Assembly: GCA_021780695.1 (NCBI GenBank)
Contig: JAJXYD010000026.1
Coordinates: forward strand, 1-64,000
Length of the DNA stretch: 64,000 nucleotides
Direction: 5' to 3'
Source of the DNA: Deltaproteobacteria bacterium
GTDB taxonomy: Bacteria; Desulfobacterota; Syntrophobacteria; Syntrophobacterales; Syntrophobacteraceae
Below, in pieces: positions 34,359 to 45,000 of this stretch. The translations under genes were made by a program, and so were the position numbers. Under the pieces are notes generated by a model. That model did no database searches. It saw only the letters and a list, made by a program, of their open reading frames with translations, and was not told the DNA's origin. Each line of letters opens with the position of its first letter. The stretch's first letter is position 1.

Positions 34359-34550
34359 GTTCACCATCTGAATGAAAATTTGCAGCTTTCTTCATTGCCC
34401 AGCGTGCAAAGTATCATGAAATCCATATATTTTGTATAGCACAAAGTTGGCAAAGAAGGTATTTGTCTGAGGTGGGCCGATTTTGAATCAGGAAGCGACA
34501 GAAATCTTCGCGGATGCCGATGTTTCGAGTCGCCGGAAGGTTTGAGGCAA

Positions 34551-35090
34551 ATGACCCGGGTTAAAGATTTGATGACCGCATTTTCCGAAATGCCGGTTGT
34601 GGATGAAAACGCCAATCTTTTTGAGGCCCTGCTCCAAATTGGCGTTGCCTGGACCGATCGCAGCTCAGGTGCGCGATCTCCCGTGGCCCTGGTTGTTAAC
34701 GAAGAAAGTAGAGTCATTGGCTTTTTGGAGTGTAAAAATTTGCTCCTGGCCTTCCAGCCAGGCTATCTCGAATTGGTCGAAGCCGCCGGTCCAAGGAGAT
34801 TCTCGCCTTCTAAAATCGGGTTTGAGATTGAAAAATCGGGCCTTTTGGAAGAAGCCCTGGAAGATCTTTGCAAAAAGGCCGCGGAAATACCCATAAGGTC
34901 CGCCTTGACCATGCCGGGGCAGGATCGGATCACCGGCAGCGAGGTCTCGATCAGCCAGGCCGCCTTCAGAATGGCTGTTTCGGGACTGGATTACCTGTTT
35001 GTCGCCGCTGGGGATGGACTTGAAGGGATAATAACACTTACCGATCTGATGCGGCACATTTGCGAAACAGTTAGGGCTTGCAGGCTCTAG
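34551..35090 (+). CDS. CBS-domain protein
   Basis: A protein of about 179 residues with two CBS motifs: VKDLMTAFSEMPVVDENANLFEALL with the follow-up ALVVNEESRVIGFLECKNLL, and ISQAAFRMAVSGLDYLFVAAGDGLEGIITLTDLMRHI (read in parts). CBS pairs bind adenine nucleotides and act as energy or ligand sensors; no effector domain is present. ATG 34551 is used; TTG 34542 is possible. The gene is divergent from the large unknown gene and precedes the DsbC-like gene. Confidence 0.82.
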   Translation: MTRVKDLMTAFSEMPVVDENANLFEALLQIGVAWTDRSSGARSPVALVVNEESRVIGFLECKNLLLAFQPGYLELVEAAGPRRFSPSKIGFEIEKSGLLEEALEDLCKKAAEIPIRSALTMPGQDRITGSEVSISQAAFRMAVSGLDYLFVAAGDGLEGIITLTDLMRHICETVRACRL

Positions 35091-35159
35091 TGGCCTGCCC
35101 TTAAGAATTTTCGACATCACAATCAATCATAAATTGGGAACTGCCGCGAAAGGAGTACA

Positions 35160-35939
35160 ATGAAAAAGAAAGTGTTCGCCCTTATTCTTTCGGTCCTTAT
35201 GTTTCCAGGTCTTCTTTTGGCCGATAACGGTCTTACGAAGGTGCAAAACCTTCCGGTGGTAAAGGGGGTTTTTTCCAAAGAAGTCAAGATCGTCAAGGTA
35301 AAGGATATGGGAGATATTTACGAAATTGTGGCCCAGCGCGGAAACGGGCGCAAGCGTATATTATATGCGACCAAGGATGGGAAATACCTGCTTTTGGGCG
35401 GCAACCTCCTCAATAAAGACAAGGTAAATCTTACCCGGCTGAGCCAGGAGCAGGTGGACCTGGTAGAACTTTCCTCGATCCCCCTGAAGGATGCCCTTAA
35501 AATCAAAAAAGGCAACGGGGCTAAAGTGCTTATCATGTTTGCCGACGTCGATTGTCCGTTTTGCCGTAGGGCTTACGAATGGCTAATGACCCAGACCAAT
35601 TACACCCTCTATGTTTTCTTCTACCCCTTGAGCATTCATCCCCAGTCGCGTGCGCATACAATTGGAATCCTGTGTTCGCAAAACCCGGTGGCGGCCCTCG
35701 ATCAGGTGATGTCGGGCCAAAATTTTACGTCCTTAAGCTGTCGCGCGGGCGAAGAGATGCTTGCAAAGCAAAAGGCGGTTGCCGACCGGATAGGAATTGA
35801 CGGCACACCGCTTTTCCTGACGGAAGCGGGAACAAGGATTGTGGGTTTTCAGATTCCAAAACTGCAAAATTATTTAAAAACCACCCCCATTGGATATGGG
35901 GTCGGATCGAAGCGCGTTAAGCCTCAAGGGACCCCTTAA
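35160..35939 (+). CDS. dsbC: DsbC-like periplasmic thiol-disulfide protein
   Basis: A 259-residue secreted protein: signal peptide (VFALILSVLMFPGLLLA), an N-terminal dimerisation-type region, and a thioredoxin domain with the active site DVDCPFCRRAYEW and cis-proline segment IDGTPLFL. DsbC isomerises wrong disulfides in the periplasm. AAAGGAG precedes the ATG. Its stop codon shares the four bases TTAA with the stop of the convergent nfo gene. No DsbD partner is in view. Confidence 0.88.
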   Translation: MKKKVFALILSVLMFPGLLLADNGLTKVQNLPVVKGVFSKEVKIVKVKDMGDIYEIVAQRGNGRKRILYATKDGKYLLLGGNLLNKDKVNLTRLSQEQVDLVELSSIPLKDALKIKKGNGAKVLIMFADVDCPFCRRAYEWLMTQTNYTLYVFFYPLSIHPQSRAHTIGILCSQNPVAALDQVMSGQNFTSLSCRAGEEMLAKQKAVADRIGIDGTPLFLTEAGTRIVGFQIPKLQNYLKTTPIGYGVGSKRVKPQGTP

Positions 35940-36787
35940 GTGTGCAGGAGGGCTTTGAGCACTGCGAGGTTTTCCACATCTTCCCGGAGCTCTTTGCCCT
36001 TAGGGGTTTCGAGGACCATCGGGTGTTTTTTGAACCTTGGATCGTTTAGGAGCAGTTCAAAGCCTTTGAGGCCGATTTTGCCTTTGCCGATGTGCTCATG
36101 CCTGTCGATACGGGAACCCGCTTCGCGCTTGGAATCGTTTATGTGGAAAAATTTCAGCCTCTCGAGGCCTATTGTGTCGGCAAGGGAATCGAAAGTGAGG
36201 CCGTAGGTTTTCTCGTCTCGCATATCGTAGCCGGCGGCAAAGCCGTGAGCCGTGTCGTAGCATATTCCCAAGGTGTTGGAGCAGGCGGAGTTTTCCAAGA
36301 TATAGGCGATTTCCTCAAAGCGCGATCCAAGAGAGGTCCCCTGACCGGCGGTGTTTTCAATCAGCACGCAGACCTGGCTAACACCGGAGGTCTCGATGGC
36401 AAGGTCGAGATTTTTTACATACCTGCGCAGTCCGGGCTCGATTCCCTGGCCGCCGTGAGAACCCGGATGCGTTACCAGAAACTCTATCCCAAGGTCTTTG
36501 CACCGCTTTAGTTCCTCGGCAAAGGCCTCCACGGAACGATGCAGGATTGTTTCGTCGGCCGAGGCCAGATTGACCAGATAATTGCCGTGAGCCGCAACGG
36601 GTGGGCGACCGCATTGGAGCCACCTGGACTTAAACAGAGCGATCTGTTCGCCCTCAGGGCCGACATGGCGCCACTGCCTCTGGTTGGCCGTAAATATCTG
36701 CATGGCCGCGCCATGGACTTTTTCCAAACGGTCGAAGGCCAGGTGGAGTCCTCCCGCTATTGACATGTGCGCTCCCAGATAAGGCAC
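35936..36787 (-). CDS. nfo: Endonuclease IV
   Basis: A 283-residue AP endonuclease that cuts DNA 5' to abasic sites. Seen: GAHMSIAGGLHLA, QIFTANQRQW, AHGNYLVNLAS, THPGSHGGQG, ENTAGQG, CYDTAHGFAAGYDM, FFHINDSKREAGSRIDRHEHIGKG (in parts) and METPKG-like LETPKG, which carry the nine metal ligands of the family. The start is a GTG with AAGGGA upstream. Its end overlaps the dsbC-like gene by four bases. Confidence 0.95.
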   Translation of the reverse strand: MPYLGAHMSIAGGLHLAFDRLEKVHGAAMQIFTANQRQWRHVGPEGEQIALFKSRWLQCGRPPVAAHGNYLVNLASADETILHRSVEAFAEELKRCKDLGIEFLVTHPGSHGGQGIEPGLRRYVKNLDLAIETSGVSQVCVLIENTAGQGTSLGSRFEEIAYILENSACSNTLGICYDTAHGFAAGYDMRDEKTYGLTFDSLADTIGLERLKFFHINDSKREAGSRIDRHEHIGKGKIGLKGFELLLNDPRFKKHPMVLETPKGKELREDVENLAVLKALLHT

Positions 36788-36950
36788 GACAAATTGTTCC
36801 CTTCGATCTCGCGGATTTGCCTTTCAATAGATTTTAAATTATCCTGAAGGGCTTAATAGATCAATTCTTGCAACACCGGTTAAAAATAGCAAGCCCCTTG
36901 TCCGGCTAATGGAGCAGGGCAGGGCGAGGATGGAAACTTGGGAGGAGATA

Positions 36951-38249
36951 ATGATAGATCGTTACAGCAATCCGGCGATGGCGAGCATCTGGACAACCGA
37001 AAACAAATACCGTAAATGGCTCGACGTCGAGCTTGCAGTTTGCGAAACGCTTTGCCAAAGAGGTGTGATTGCACCCGAAGACTTAAAGACAATAAAGGAG
37101 AAGGCAGGCTTCGACGTTGCCAGAATCGATGAGATCGAACGTGAGACACAGCACGATGTGATCGCCTTTCTTACCTGCGTGGCGGAATACGTCGGTGCGC
37201 CCTCCCGGTTTATCCACGAGGGGCTTACCTCCTCGGATGTCTTGGATACCGCTTTCGGACTGCTCCTTACCCAAGCCTCAAACCTTCTTATCGAGGATAT
37301 CGACAAGCTGCTCGCAGTGCTTAAAAAAAGAGCCTTCGAGTTTAAGGACGTCGTGGAAATGGGGCGTTCTCATAATATCCATGCCGAGCCGGTGACTTTC
37401 GGGTTAAAAGTAGCGGTCTGGTATTCGGAAATGCAGAGAAATCGCGAACGTATGGTGCAGGCGCGCGAAACTATAAGGGTTGGTAAAATTTCGGGTGCCG
37501 TCGGCACCTTCGCAAATACGCCCCCGGAAATCGAGCAAGCCGTCTGCGAGAGGTTGGGGCTAAAAAACGCCGCGGTCAGTACCCAGATCATCCAGAGGGA
37601 CCGTCACGCGCACTTTTTTTCCACCCTTGCGATAATCGGCTGCTCCATCGAAAAGATAGCAACCCAGATCCGGCTGCTCCAGCACACGGAAATAAGGGAA
37701 GTGGAGGAATATTTTTCCCCCGGCCAAAAGGGGTCCTCTGCCATGCCTCACAAACGAAACCCCATTTCCTCGGAAAACCTCTCGGGGCTGGCCCGGGTGC
37801 TTAGAGGAAACGCCATGGCGGCAATGGAAAACGTCGCCCTCTGGCACGAAAGAGATATCAGCCATTCGTCGGTTGAGCGTGTGATCGCACCGGACTCGAC
37901 CATTCTTCTCGACTATATGCTGGCCCGTCTTACGCGCGTTTTGGAAAGACTTACCGTATTTCCCGAAAATATGAAACGCAACATGGCGGCTTCCGGAAAC
38001 CTTTTCTTTTCCCAGCAGGTATTGCTGTCGCTTATTCAAAAGGGACTAAGCAGGGAAGGGGCCTACCGCATCGTTCAGCGAAACGCCATGGAAGTCTGGA
38101 ATAACCGAGGAGATCTAAGAGAACAGCTTAAAACCGACAAAGACGTAACAAGTGTGCTTTCGGAAAAGGAAATCGACTCGCTCTTCGAGCTCGACTATCA
38201 CCTTAAGCATGTGGACGTGATCTTTAAACGTGTTTTCGGGGAGAAATAG
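36951..38249 (+). CDS. purB: Adenylosuccinate lyase
   Basis: A 432-residue lyase of the fumarase superfamily that makes IMP and AMP precursors in purine synthesis. Seen: NPAMASIWTTENKYRKWLDVE, GLTSSDVLDTA, MGRSHNIHAEPVTFG and the flexible signature loop GSSAMPHKRNPISSEN. ATG 36951 has GGGAGGAG directly before it. The stop abuts the next gene start (TAG then GTG), implying coupling with the U32 protein, although the functions are unrelated. Confidence 0.96.
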   Translation: MIDRYSNPAMASIWTTENKYRKWLDVELAVCETLCQRGVIAPEDLKTIKEKAGFDVARIDEIERETQHDVIAFLTCVAEYVGAPSRFIHEGLTSSDVLDTAFGLLLTQASNLLIEDIDKLLAVLKKRAFEFKDVVEMGRSHNIHAEPVTFGLKVAVWYSEMQRNRERMVQARETIRVGKISGAVGTFANTPPEIEQAVCERLGLKNAAVSTQIIQRDRHAHFFSTLAIIGCSIEKIATQIRLLQHTEIREVEEYFSPGQKGSSAMPHKRNPISSENLSGLARVLRGNAMAAMENVALWHERDISHSSVERVIAPDSTILLDYMLARLTRVLERLTVFPENMKRNMAASGNLFFSQQVLLSLIQKGLSREGAYRIVQRNAMEVWNNRGDLREQLKTDKDVTSVLSEKEIDSLFELDYHLKHVDVIFKRVFGEK

Positions 38250-40319
38250 GTGCGTTCCAAACCCGAATTGCTCGCTCCGGCGGGGAATATCGAATCTTTT
38301 TACGCGGCCGTAAAAAATGGAGCCGACGCGGTCTACCTGGGGCTTAAAAAATTCAGCGCCCGCGCCACCGCGGAAAACTTTACCCTGGGCGAGCTTGCTA
38401 CCCTTATCCCTTTTGCCCGAAAGCGGAGCGTAAAAGTCTACGTGGCCTTGAACAACCAGATCGTTTCGGGCGAACTCGGCGAACTGATCGAAACCCTGGA
38501 CGCTCTGGCTTCTGTAAACCCGGATGCCCTGATCGTCCAGGATGCGGGGATTTTTCAACTGGCGCGCAAGAGATTTCCAGCTCTAAGACTTCACGCCTCC
38601 ACGCTTGCCTTTGCTCACAATTGCTCGGGCGTAAGGGTCTTACAGCAGATGGGGGCGAGCCGGGTCGTGCTTGCGCGCGAATTGAGCCTTGAAGAGATCG
38701 AAAAAATATACGAAAGCACGAAGGCTGAGCTTGAAATCTTTATCCACGGCGCTTTGTGTTACTCCTATTCCGGGCTGTGCCTGGCCAGCAGTTTTCGGGG
38801 CGGGCGAAGCGGTCTTCGTGGTGAGTGCGTCCAGCCGTGCCGTCTAAAGTTCCACCAAGGGGGCAAGGAGGGGTTCTTTCTCTCCTGCGGCGATCTGTGC
38901 GCTCTGCCGCTCGTCTCCAGACTAAAGCGGACTAAGATCGCGGGGCTAAAAATCGAGGGCCGCATGAAGCCCGCGTCCTGGGTGGCGGCAGTGGTCAAAG
39001 CCTACCGGCTTGTCCTTGACGCCAAATCGCCGGAGGCAGAAAAAAAAGCCCTGGTGGAAGCAAAAGAGTTGCTTTCGCAGAATCCATCGAGGAGGCTTAG
39101 TTCGGGCAGGCTGGGAAATGGGGGCGCATCCGAGATCTTAAGCCCCTCACGCTCCGGGTCGAACGGCCTCTGGTTGGCTACGGTAAAATCGGTTTCCCAA
39201 AATCGCGTGCTGCTCGATGTTCGCCGTGGGCTGGAAAAAGGCGACCGGCTTCGCCCGGAATCCTGTTCGGGCAAAGAGGAGGAGGCCTTCACGGTTTCGC
39301 AGCTCTTCGACGGTTCGGGCGGTTCCATCCAGTCGGCCCAGCCCGGGGCGCCAGTCTACCTTGTCTGTCCCAAACCTCTTAAGCCCGGGGAAAAGCTCTT
39401 TAAGCTGGGGACAAAATCCGAGCCTGCCGCAGTCATATGGAAAAGAATCAAAGACGAAGTCCAACCCGGAGCGCGCCTGAAACCGGCCCCGTTGCTTCGG
39501 CGTCAAATCCTTGAAGAATTTGAAAAAACAACCGGTTCGCCCTCGAGGAAAGAAGAAAACCTTATAGTCAAAATCGATTCGGTCTCCGACCTCGTCGAGG
39601 CTCTTCAATCTTCGGCCTCGATCGTATTTCTTACCGCAACGAGGAACAACCTCGAAAGGATTGTTAAACAGAGGTTTTCGCCTTACCAGATGAAAAAACT
39701 GGGCTTTTGCCTTCCCCCAATTATTTTGGAAAAGGATATCGAATATTTCCGGGCTGCGGCCGCTTGGTTTGTAAAGAAGGGTTTTTTGCTCTGGGAGGTC
39801 AATAACTGGGGGCATTTCGACCTTCTGGGCAAGGGGGCACCCCTTCGCCTTGTGGCCGGGGCAAGGTTAAACCTTAGAAACTGCGCGGCTTTCGAGCAAG
39901 TTTTTGAAATGGGATGCGAGTCGGCCGTGCTTTCGCTTGAAATAACGAAGGTGGAATTAGAAGAGCTGGCAGGCAAAAAGTTTTCCTCCCGCCTTGCGGT
40001 AACCGTTTACTGCCGGCCGCCTCTTTTTACTTCCTGCCTCGTCCCACCCATTTATATGGAGCGTCCGCTGCTCAGCCCGCGAAAGGAAGTCTACTATCCC
40101 ACAACGAAGGCAGGCCGGACAGAAATTTTTGCCGATCGTCCCGTCAGCTGGTTCGAACAACTCCCGGCTCTAAGGTCTTTTGGCTACCGCCGTTTCGTAA
40201 TCGATGCAAGCGAGAACCCCGAAAAGCGCTCCGAGTTAGCTCAACTCCTGAAGGGTTTCAGCTCTTTGCGGACTCGCGGCGCCTATTCGCTCTTTAACTA
40301 CGATAGAAGACCTTTTTAG
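38250..40319 (+). CDS. Peptidase U32-family protein (RNA-hydroxylation type)
   Basis: A 689-residue U32 protein. Seen: ELLAPAGNIESFYAAVKNGADAVYLG at the start (in parts), QDAGIFQLARKRFP, HASTLAFAHNCSG, the signature EIFIHGALCYSYSGLCLAS, then GGRSGLRGECVQPCRL, with cysteines for an iron-sulfur cluster and a second domain, DUF3656-like, after about residue 300. Members such as RlhA and TrhP hydroxylate rRNA or tRNA, so peptidase is likely the wrong label. GTG start directly after the purB stop. Confidence 0.88.
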   Translation: MRSKPELLAPAGNIESFYAAVKNGADAVYLGLKKFSARATAENFTLGELATLIPFARKRSVKVYVALNNQIVSGELGELIETLDALASVNPDALIVQDAGIFQLARKRFPALRLHASTLAFAHNCSGVRVLQQMGASRVVLARELSLEEIEKIYESTKAELEIFIHGALCYSYSGLCLASSFRGGRSGLRGECVQPCRLKFHQGGKEGFFLSCGDLCALPLVSRLKRTKIAGLKIEGRMKPASWVAAVVKAYRLVLDAKSPEAEKKALVEAKELLSQNPSRRLSSGRLGNGGASEILSPSRSGSNGLWLATVKSVSQNRVLLDVRRGLEKGDRLRPESCSGKEEEAFTVSQLFDGSGGSIQSAQPGAPVYLVCPKPLKPGEKLFKLGTKSEPAAVIWKRIKDEVQPGARLKPAPLLRRQILEEFEKTTGSPSRKEENLIVKIDSVSDLVEALQSSASIVFLTATRNNLERIVKQRFSPYQMKKLGFCLPPIILEKDIEYFRAAAAWFVKKGFLLWEVNNWGHFDLLGKGAPLRLVAGARLNLRNCAAFEQVFEMGCESAVLSLEITKVELEELAGKKFSSRLAVTVYCRPPLFTSCLVPPIYMERPLLSPRKEVYYPTTKAGRTEIFADRPVSWFEQLPALRSFGYRRFVIDASENPEKRSELAQLLKGFSSLRTRGAYSLFNYDRRPF

Positions 40320-40936
40320 AAGAGGTCCCACGCCCGAACCTTATTTGAAAATTGGAAGAGCGAAAGAGTTCCAACACTGCCGAGCGCTCTGTGTGGGGTG
40401 TAGGGGGGGTGCGGGAGCGGCTTGGTCGACCTAACGTCTGATAATATATATTATGTAAACTAATGAAATTTTACAGTGAGGGCCAACCCCCCTTACTGCA
40501 AACGAACCCTGCAGATGGGGAATAAGATGATTGAGCTGCAAAAGGCCCTTATCAAACTTGGGCAGATTATCAAAACAATCTATATGTTGAACTTTACAGG
40601 ATGGCGGTTTGAGACCATTTCGCGCATTCGAATATCTATTCGGCGGAATCAGAAGACGAATCTGGGAACAGGATAGTACGCCACAGACGGACAAAACGCT
40701 AAATGGCTATGCTATGAAAATTACGACCTTATACCGTATGACGTAATCTTGCCCCGTTGCTACTCGCGGGCCTAATTCTATTCCGAAAAAAATCTCCTCC
40801 CTCCCATTTTCTCTCCCCCTTACATGCTATGCTGCTCTCCGGCATTCTATCGGCAGCGGTTGTTTTTTCCAGTCAGCTCACTTTATTTTTCCTTTCCCTA
40901 TCTTAGAGTATTGCTAGCGGATTATGGAGGTGCAGC
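40320..40936. other. Intergenic region with AT palindrome, no gene seen
   Basis: About 617 bases after the U32 gene. At 40441-40454 there is a 14-base perfect palindrome, ATAATATATATTAT, possibly an operator or part of a promoter. The small open frames around 40476-40676 and on the opposite strand lack ribosome binding sites and known sequence. GTGCGGGAGCGG and nearby G runs suggest no further structure. Confidence 0.45.
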
Positions 40937-41206
40937 ATGGACGAATCGAGAAAACATGCTAAATTAGACCGTGCCCTCGAAGCGAGGGATGAATTTTTAA
41001 AAGAGCATTCCGAGCTTTTGACCTTTCAAGAGGAGATAGACCAAATCCTTGGACAAGTTGGGGGACCTGATGAGAGGATGAGGATACTGGCCCTTGAAAT
41101 GGAAAAAAAACTCATTGAACTCAATAGGCTGGCTAAACAACTGCACGCTATTTTAGAGCTGACGTTTAAAGCCCTCTTGCAAGAGGCTCGACCAACACTG
41201 CATTAG
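40937..41206 (+). CDS. Small helical protein, possibly DUF3135-like
   Basis: An 89-residue, highly charged helical protein with GGAGGTGC ahead of its ATG. Seen: HAKLDRALEARDEFLKEHSE, then ERMRILALEMEKKLIELNRL, which reminds me of DUF3135 proteins, but this is a weak recollection. No signal or membrane part. It stands between two intergenic stretches, upstream of the KptA-like gene. Function unknown. Confidence 0.65.
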   Translation: MDESRKHAKLDRALEARDEFLKEHSELLTFQEEIDQILGQVGGPDERMRILALEMEKKLIELNRLAKQLHAILELTFKALLQEARPTLH

Positions 41207-41328
41207 GAGGAGCGGACCATCTGCCTCCCCTGCCCTTTGCCTGCCTGGTGCTGATAGCCAATTGGTGATTGAACTATCGGCGGGAAGTCTTATAATCAAA
41301 AATCCCTTCATTTCCGATCTGAGTGAAT

Positions 41329-42081
41329 ATGCTGAAACATAAGCCGGCAACACTGGCCAAAACACTTGATTTTATAGGAAGGCATTCTCCTGCGGAGTTC
41401 GGGCTTTTCTGGGACCCGGACGGTACGATGCCTTGGAAAGAGTTTTACTGGGCGCTCCATGAGGATAGTTCGCTAAGGTTTGTGCGGGAAGCTACCATAC
41501 GGGAGCTAACGCTGGTTGGAGTGGAACTTCCCTTTATTTTGGACGCAAATCTTCTTCGGCTTCGCCCCGAGGTCGGGTGGGGTGGTTATCCGGCTGCAAC
41601 CAAGGTGCCAAGGCGGCTATATTTCGGCCTGAGGCCAAAACAACTGGCCGCGGCCAGGGAACACGGCCTTAAAGCGACCCGACGCCCTTTTGTGGCTCTT
41701 TGCGAGGATAGGGAACTTGCCGTAAGAATTGCCAAGAGGACTGAACAAAGCCCCCTGGTGGTTGAAATATTAGCCGAGGAGGCACTTCGAAGCGGAGTAA
41801 GGCTTTTTTGCGCCGGCCCTCAACTTTATCTTGTCGAGTCGGTTGCCGCAAAGTTTATAAACTTTCCAACACTTCGGCGGGAGACGGCCGAAAAACTTGC
41901 AGCGGTTGTCAAGAAGTCCAAACCTGCTCCACCGCCCTGCCCTGCGGGTTCCTTTATCGTTGAGGCGCATCATCTTGGGATTGGGGCAAGTTCCAAAGCC
42001 GGGTCAAAAGGCTCGGACAGGGGGACCAAGGGAGGATGGAAAAGATCGGGCCGCACGGAAAGACACAAAAGAGATGTCTGA
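41329..42081 (+). CDS. Divergent RNA 2'-phosphotransferase (KptA/Tpt1)-like protein
   Basis: A 250-residue protein. N-terminal LAKTLDFIGRHSPAEFGL with DPDGTMPWKEFYWAL matches the RHxPxxxGL start of KptA/Tpt1, and PRRLYFGLRPKQLAAAREHGL with RPFVALCEDRELAVRIAKR matches the NAD-binding half. In standard members the motif is LYHGT; here it is LYFGL, so the histidine is lost. The last 60 residues are a Lys/Gly/Ser-rich tail. KptA removes 2'-phosphate from RNA using NAD. This copy may have a different or lost activity. It overlaps putA by eight bases. Confidence 0.65.
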   Translation: MLKHKPATLAKTLDFIGRHSPAEFGLFWDPDGTMPWKEFYWALHEDSSLRFVREATIRELTLVGVELPFILDANLLRLRPEVGWGGYPAATKVPRRLYFGLRPKQLAAAREHGLKATRRPFVALCEDRELAVRIAKRTEQSPLVVEILAEEALRSGVRLFCAGPQLYLVESVAAKFINFPTLRRETAEKLAAVVKKSKPAPPPCPAGSFIVEAHHLGIGASSKAGSKGSDRGTKGGWKRSGRTERHKRDV

Positions 42082-45000
42082 TATTGAAAGCAGGATTGTC
42101 CGGAGGGGTTCCCAACTCTACGATTTAATGGAGGGGGAAGAGCATTCGATTTTTGGCCCGGATTACTGGGCCGGTAAACTTTTCGACTGGTGCATGAGCA
42201 ATGAAGCCTTTAAGATCCAGATGTTTCGTTTTATCGACGTCTTCCCCAGCCTTAAGGATTCCCGCGAGGTAACCGGTCACCTGCAGCAGTATTTTAGCGG
42301 CCCGGAACTCGATTTCCCCTCGGCTCTAAACTGGGGCATTAAATATATCGCTCCCTCGTGGATGACTTCCAAAATTATTGCCGCCGCCATTGGACGCAAT
42401 ATCAAAAAGGTTGCCTCGCAGTTTATCGCGGGAAGTTCGCCCAAGGGTGTGCTCGATGCTCTGGTGAAACTTCGTCTATCGGGTTTTGCCTTTTCGATAG
42501 ATCTGCTCGGTGAGGCGGTGGTTTCCGAGAGGGAAGCCGAGGATTACAAGGGGCGCTATCTTGAGTTATTCGAGTTCCTGGACGGAGTTAAGCAAAAGCT
42601 TCCGGCGCTAAAAGACCGGGAAGAATCCGCATCGATCCCTTTGGACTGGGGGCGTTCTCCCCGGCTAAACGTTTCCATAAAATCTTCGGCCATGTACTCG
42701 CAGATGAGCAGTTGCGGTTTCCAAAACTCCATTGAGAAGGCGAAGGAGCGCCTTCGCCCTGTTGTGCGCCGGGCGATGGCAGCGGGGGCTTTCATTCATT
42801 TCGATATGGAACATCACGACATAAAGGATCTTACGCTCTGTCTTTATAAAAGTCTCATGGAAGAAGAAGAATTCCGAGGTTATCCGCACACGGGAATCGT
42901 TATCCAGGCCTACCTTCGCGAGAGTCAAAGCGATGTGCGGCAGATGATCGATTGGGCGAACAGACGTGAGGCAGGGTTTACCGTAAGACTTGTGAAGGGG
43001 GCTTACTGGGACCAGGAAGTCATCTGGGCCAGGCAAAAGAGCCGGCCCATACCGGTTTTTTGCAGAAAGGCCGAAACGGATGCAAATTTTGAAAGGCTTG
43101 CGGCAATAATCCTTCAAAACAGCGGCCGGGTAAAGCTTGCCTGCGGATCGCACAACATACGGTCAATAGCGGCCGTGGCGGAAAAAGCCCTGGAGTTTGG
43201 GGTAAATCCGGAGGATACCGAGTTTCAGGTACTCTACGGCATGGGGCGCCCGGTTAGAAACGCTCTTCGAGCGGCGGGGCTTCCCGTTCGGGTCTATTGT
43301 CCGGTTGGCGAGATGCTCCAGGGCATGTCGTATCTTGTCAGAAGGCTTTTGGAAAACACGGCCAATGAGTCGTTTTTGAGGCTTGCGGGCTCTAAGGGGC
43401 ATTCGAAAGGCGAGCTTCTAAAAAACCCGGCGGACGTGGCTGCCTTGGAAACCGCAGACGCTGACGGTGATCTTGGCGCCCCGGCGGCTCTGGGTGAGGG
43501 TGCTCGATCGAGAGGGGGTTTTAGAAATGAACCGATTTTGGACTGGTCACGGCGCGAGAGCCGCGAAGGGTTTTCGCTGGCTTTAAAGAAGGTGCGCGAG
43601 AGCTTTCCGCTAAAGATCGGGCTTCAAATCGGAGGCAAAAAAATTGAGACTAAGACATGCTTTGAGTCTTTAAATCCTAACCGAAACGATGAAGTTGTGG
43701 GGATAATATCTTCGGCGGGTATTAAGGAGGCCGAATTGGGGGTTTTCGCGGCCAAGGCGGCATTTCCGGCCTGGCGGGATATGCCGGCGGGGAAAAGAGC
43801 CGACTACCTTTTTAAAGCCGCGCAGTGCGCAAGGCTTAGACGTTTGGAGCTTTCGGCCCTTCAGGTCCTTGAGGTCGGCAAGTCGTGGAGTGAAGCCGAT
43901 GGGGATGTGTGCGAGGCAATCGACTATCTGGAATATTACGGCCGGGAAATTTTTCGCTACGCCAACGAACGGCCAATCGGTAAAACCGCTGGTGAGACGA
44001 GCTTTCTCAAGTATGAACCGCGGGGTGTTACGGTCGTTATAGCTCCATGGAACTTCCCGTTGGCCATATCCGCAGGCATGAGTTCGGCCGCGATTGTGGC
44101 GGGAAACACCGTGGTGTATAAACCTGCGTCCCTTTCGGCCGCTACCGGCTACATGCTGAACAGTATCTTCGAGGAGGCGGGGCTCCCGGCCGGAGTTTTT
44201 AATTTTGTTCCCGGACCCGGAGGGGAGATTGGAGATGCTCTTGTCAGCCACCCGGACGTAGCGATGATCGCCTTTACCGGCAGCTGGGAAGTGGGTACGG
44301 ATATTATTTCCAAGGCCCATAGGATGGAGCCGCAATCGAGCTGCGTTAAAAACCTCGTTTTGGAAATGGGAGGCAAGAACGCAATAATTATTGACTCGGA
44401 CGCAGATCTGGATGAAGCCGTGGTCTACGCAATAGAGTCCGCGTTCGGCTACCAGGGGCAAAAGTGTTCGGCCTGTTCGCGGCTGATAGTTATCGAGAAG
44501 ATATACGACAGATTCGTTGAAAGGCTTGAGGAGGCGACGGCAAGCCTTAATGTGGGACCGGTGGAACTACCGCACAATTTTATGGGCGCAGTAATAGATG
44601 AAGCGGCCCAAAAGAAAGTATTGCGCTATATTGAAATGGGTAAAAGGGCCGGCTATGGGTTCTTCGAGCGTAAAGCAGAATCCGATAATGGCTATTTTGT
44701 GCCCCTGTGTATTTTTAAAGGCGTCGATCCAGGGGATGCGCTTGCACAGGAGGAGATCTTCGGCCCTGTTTTAGCGGTCATAAAGGTGAGGGATTTCGAT
44801 GAAGCAATAGATGTTGCAAACGGAACCCGCTACGCATTGACCGGAGGGGTATTTTCTCGAAGTCCGGCAAATACGGCCAAGGCTCGTGAAAAGTTCAGAA
44901 CGGGAAATCTTTACATAAACAGGGGTTGCACCGGGGCGATAGTGGGCCGTCATCCATTCGGAGGCTTTAAGATGTCCGGACTTGGCGCCAAGGCAGGCGG

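Noticed and set aside
40431..40694. Short frames on both strands near the AT palindrome
   Set aside because: No ribosome binding site or recognisable sequence; probably chance frames.
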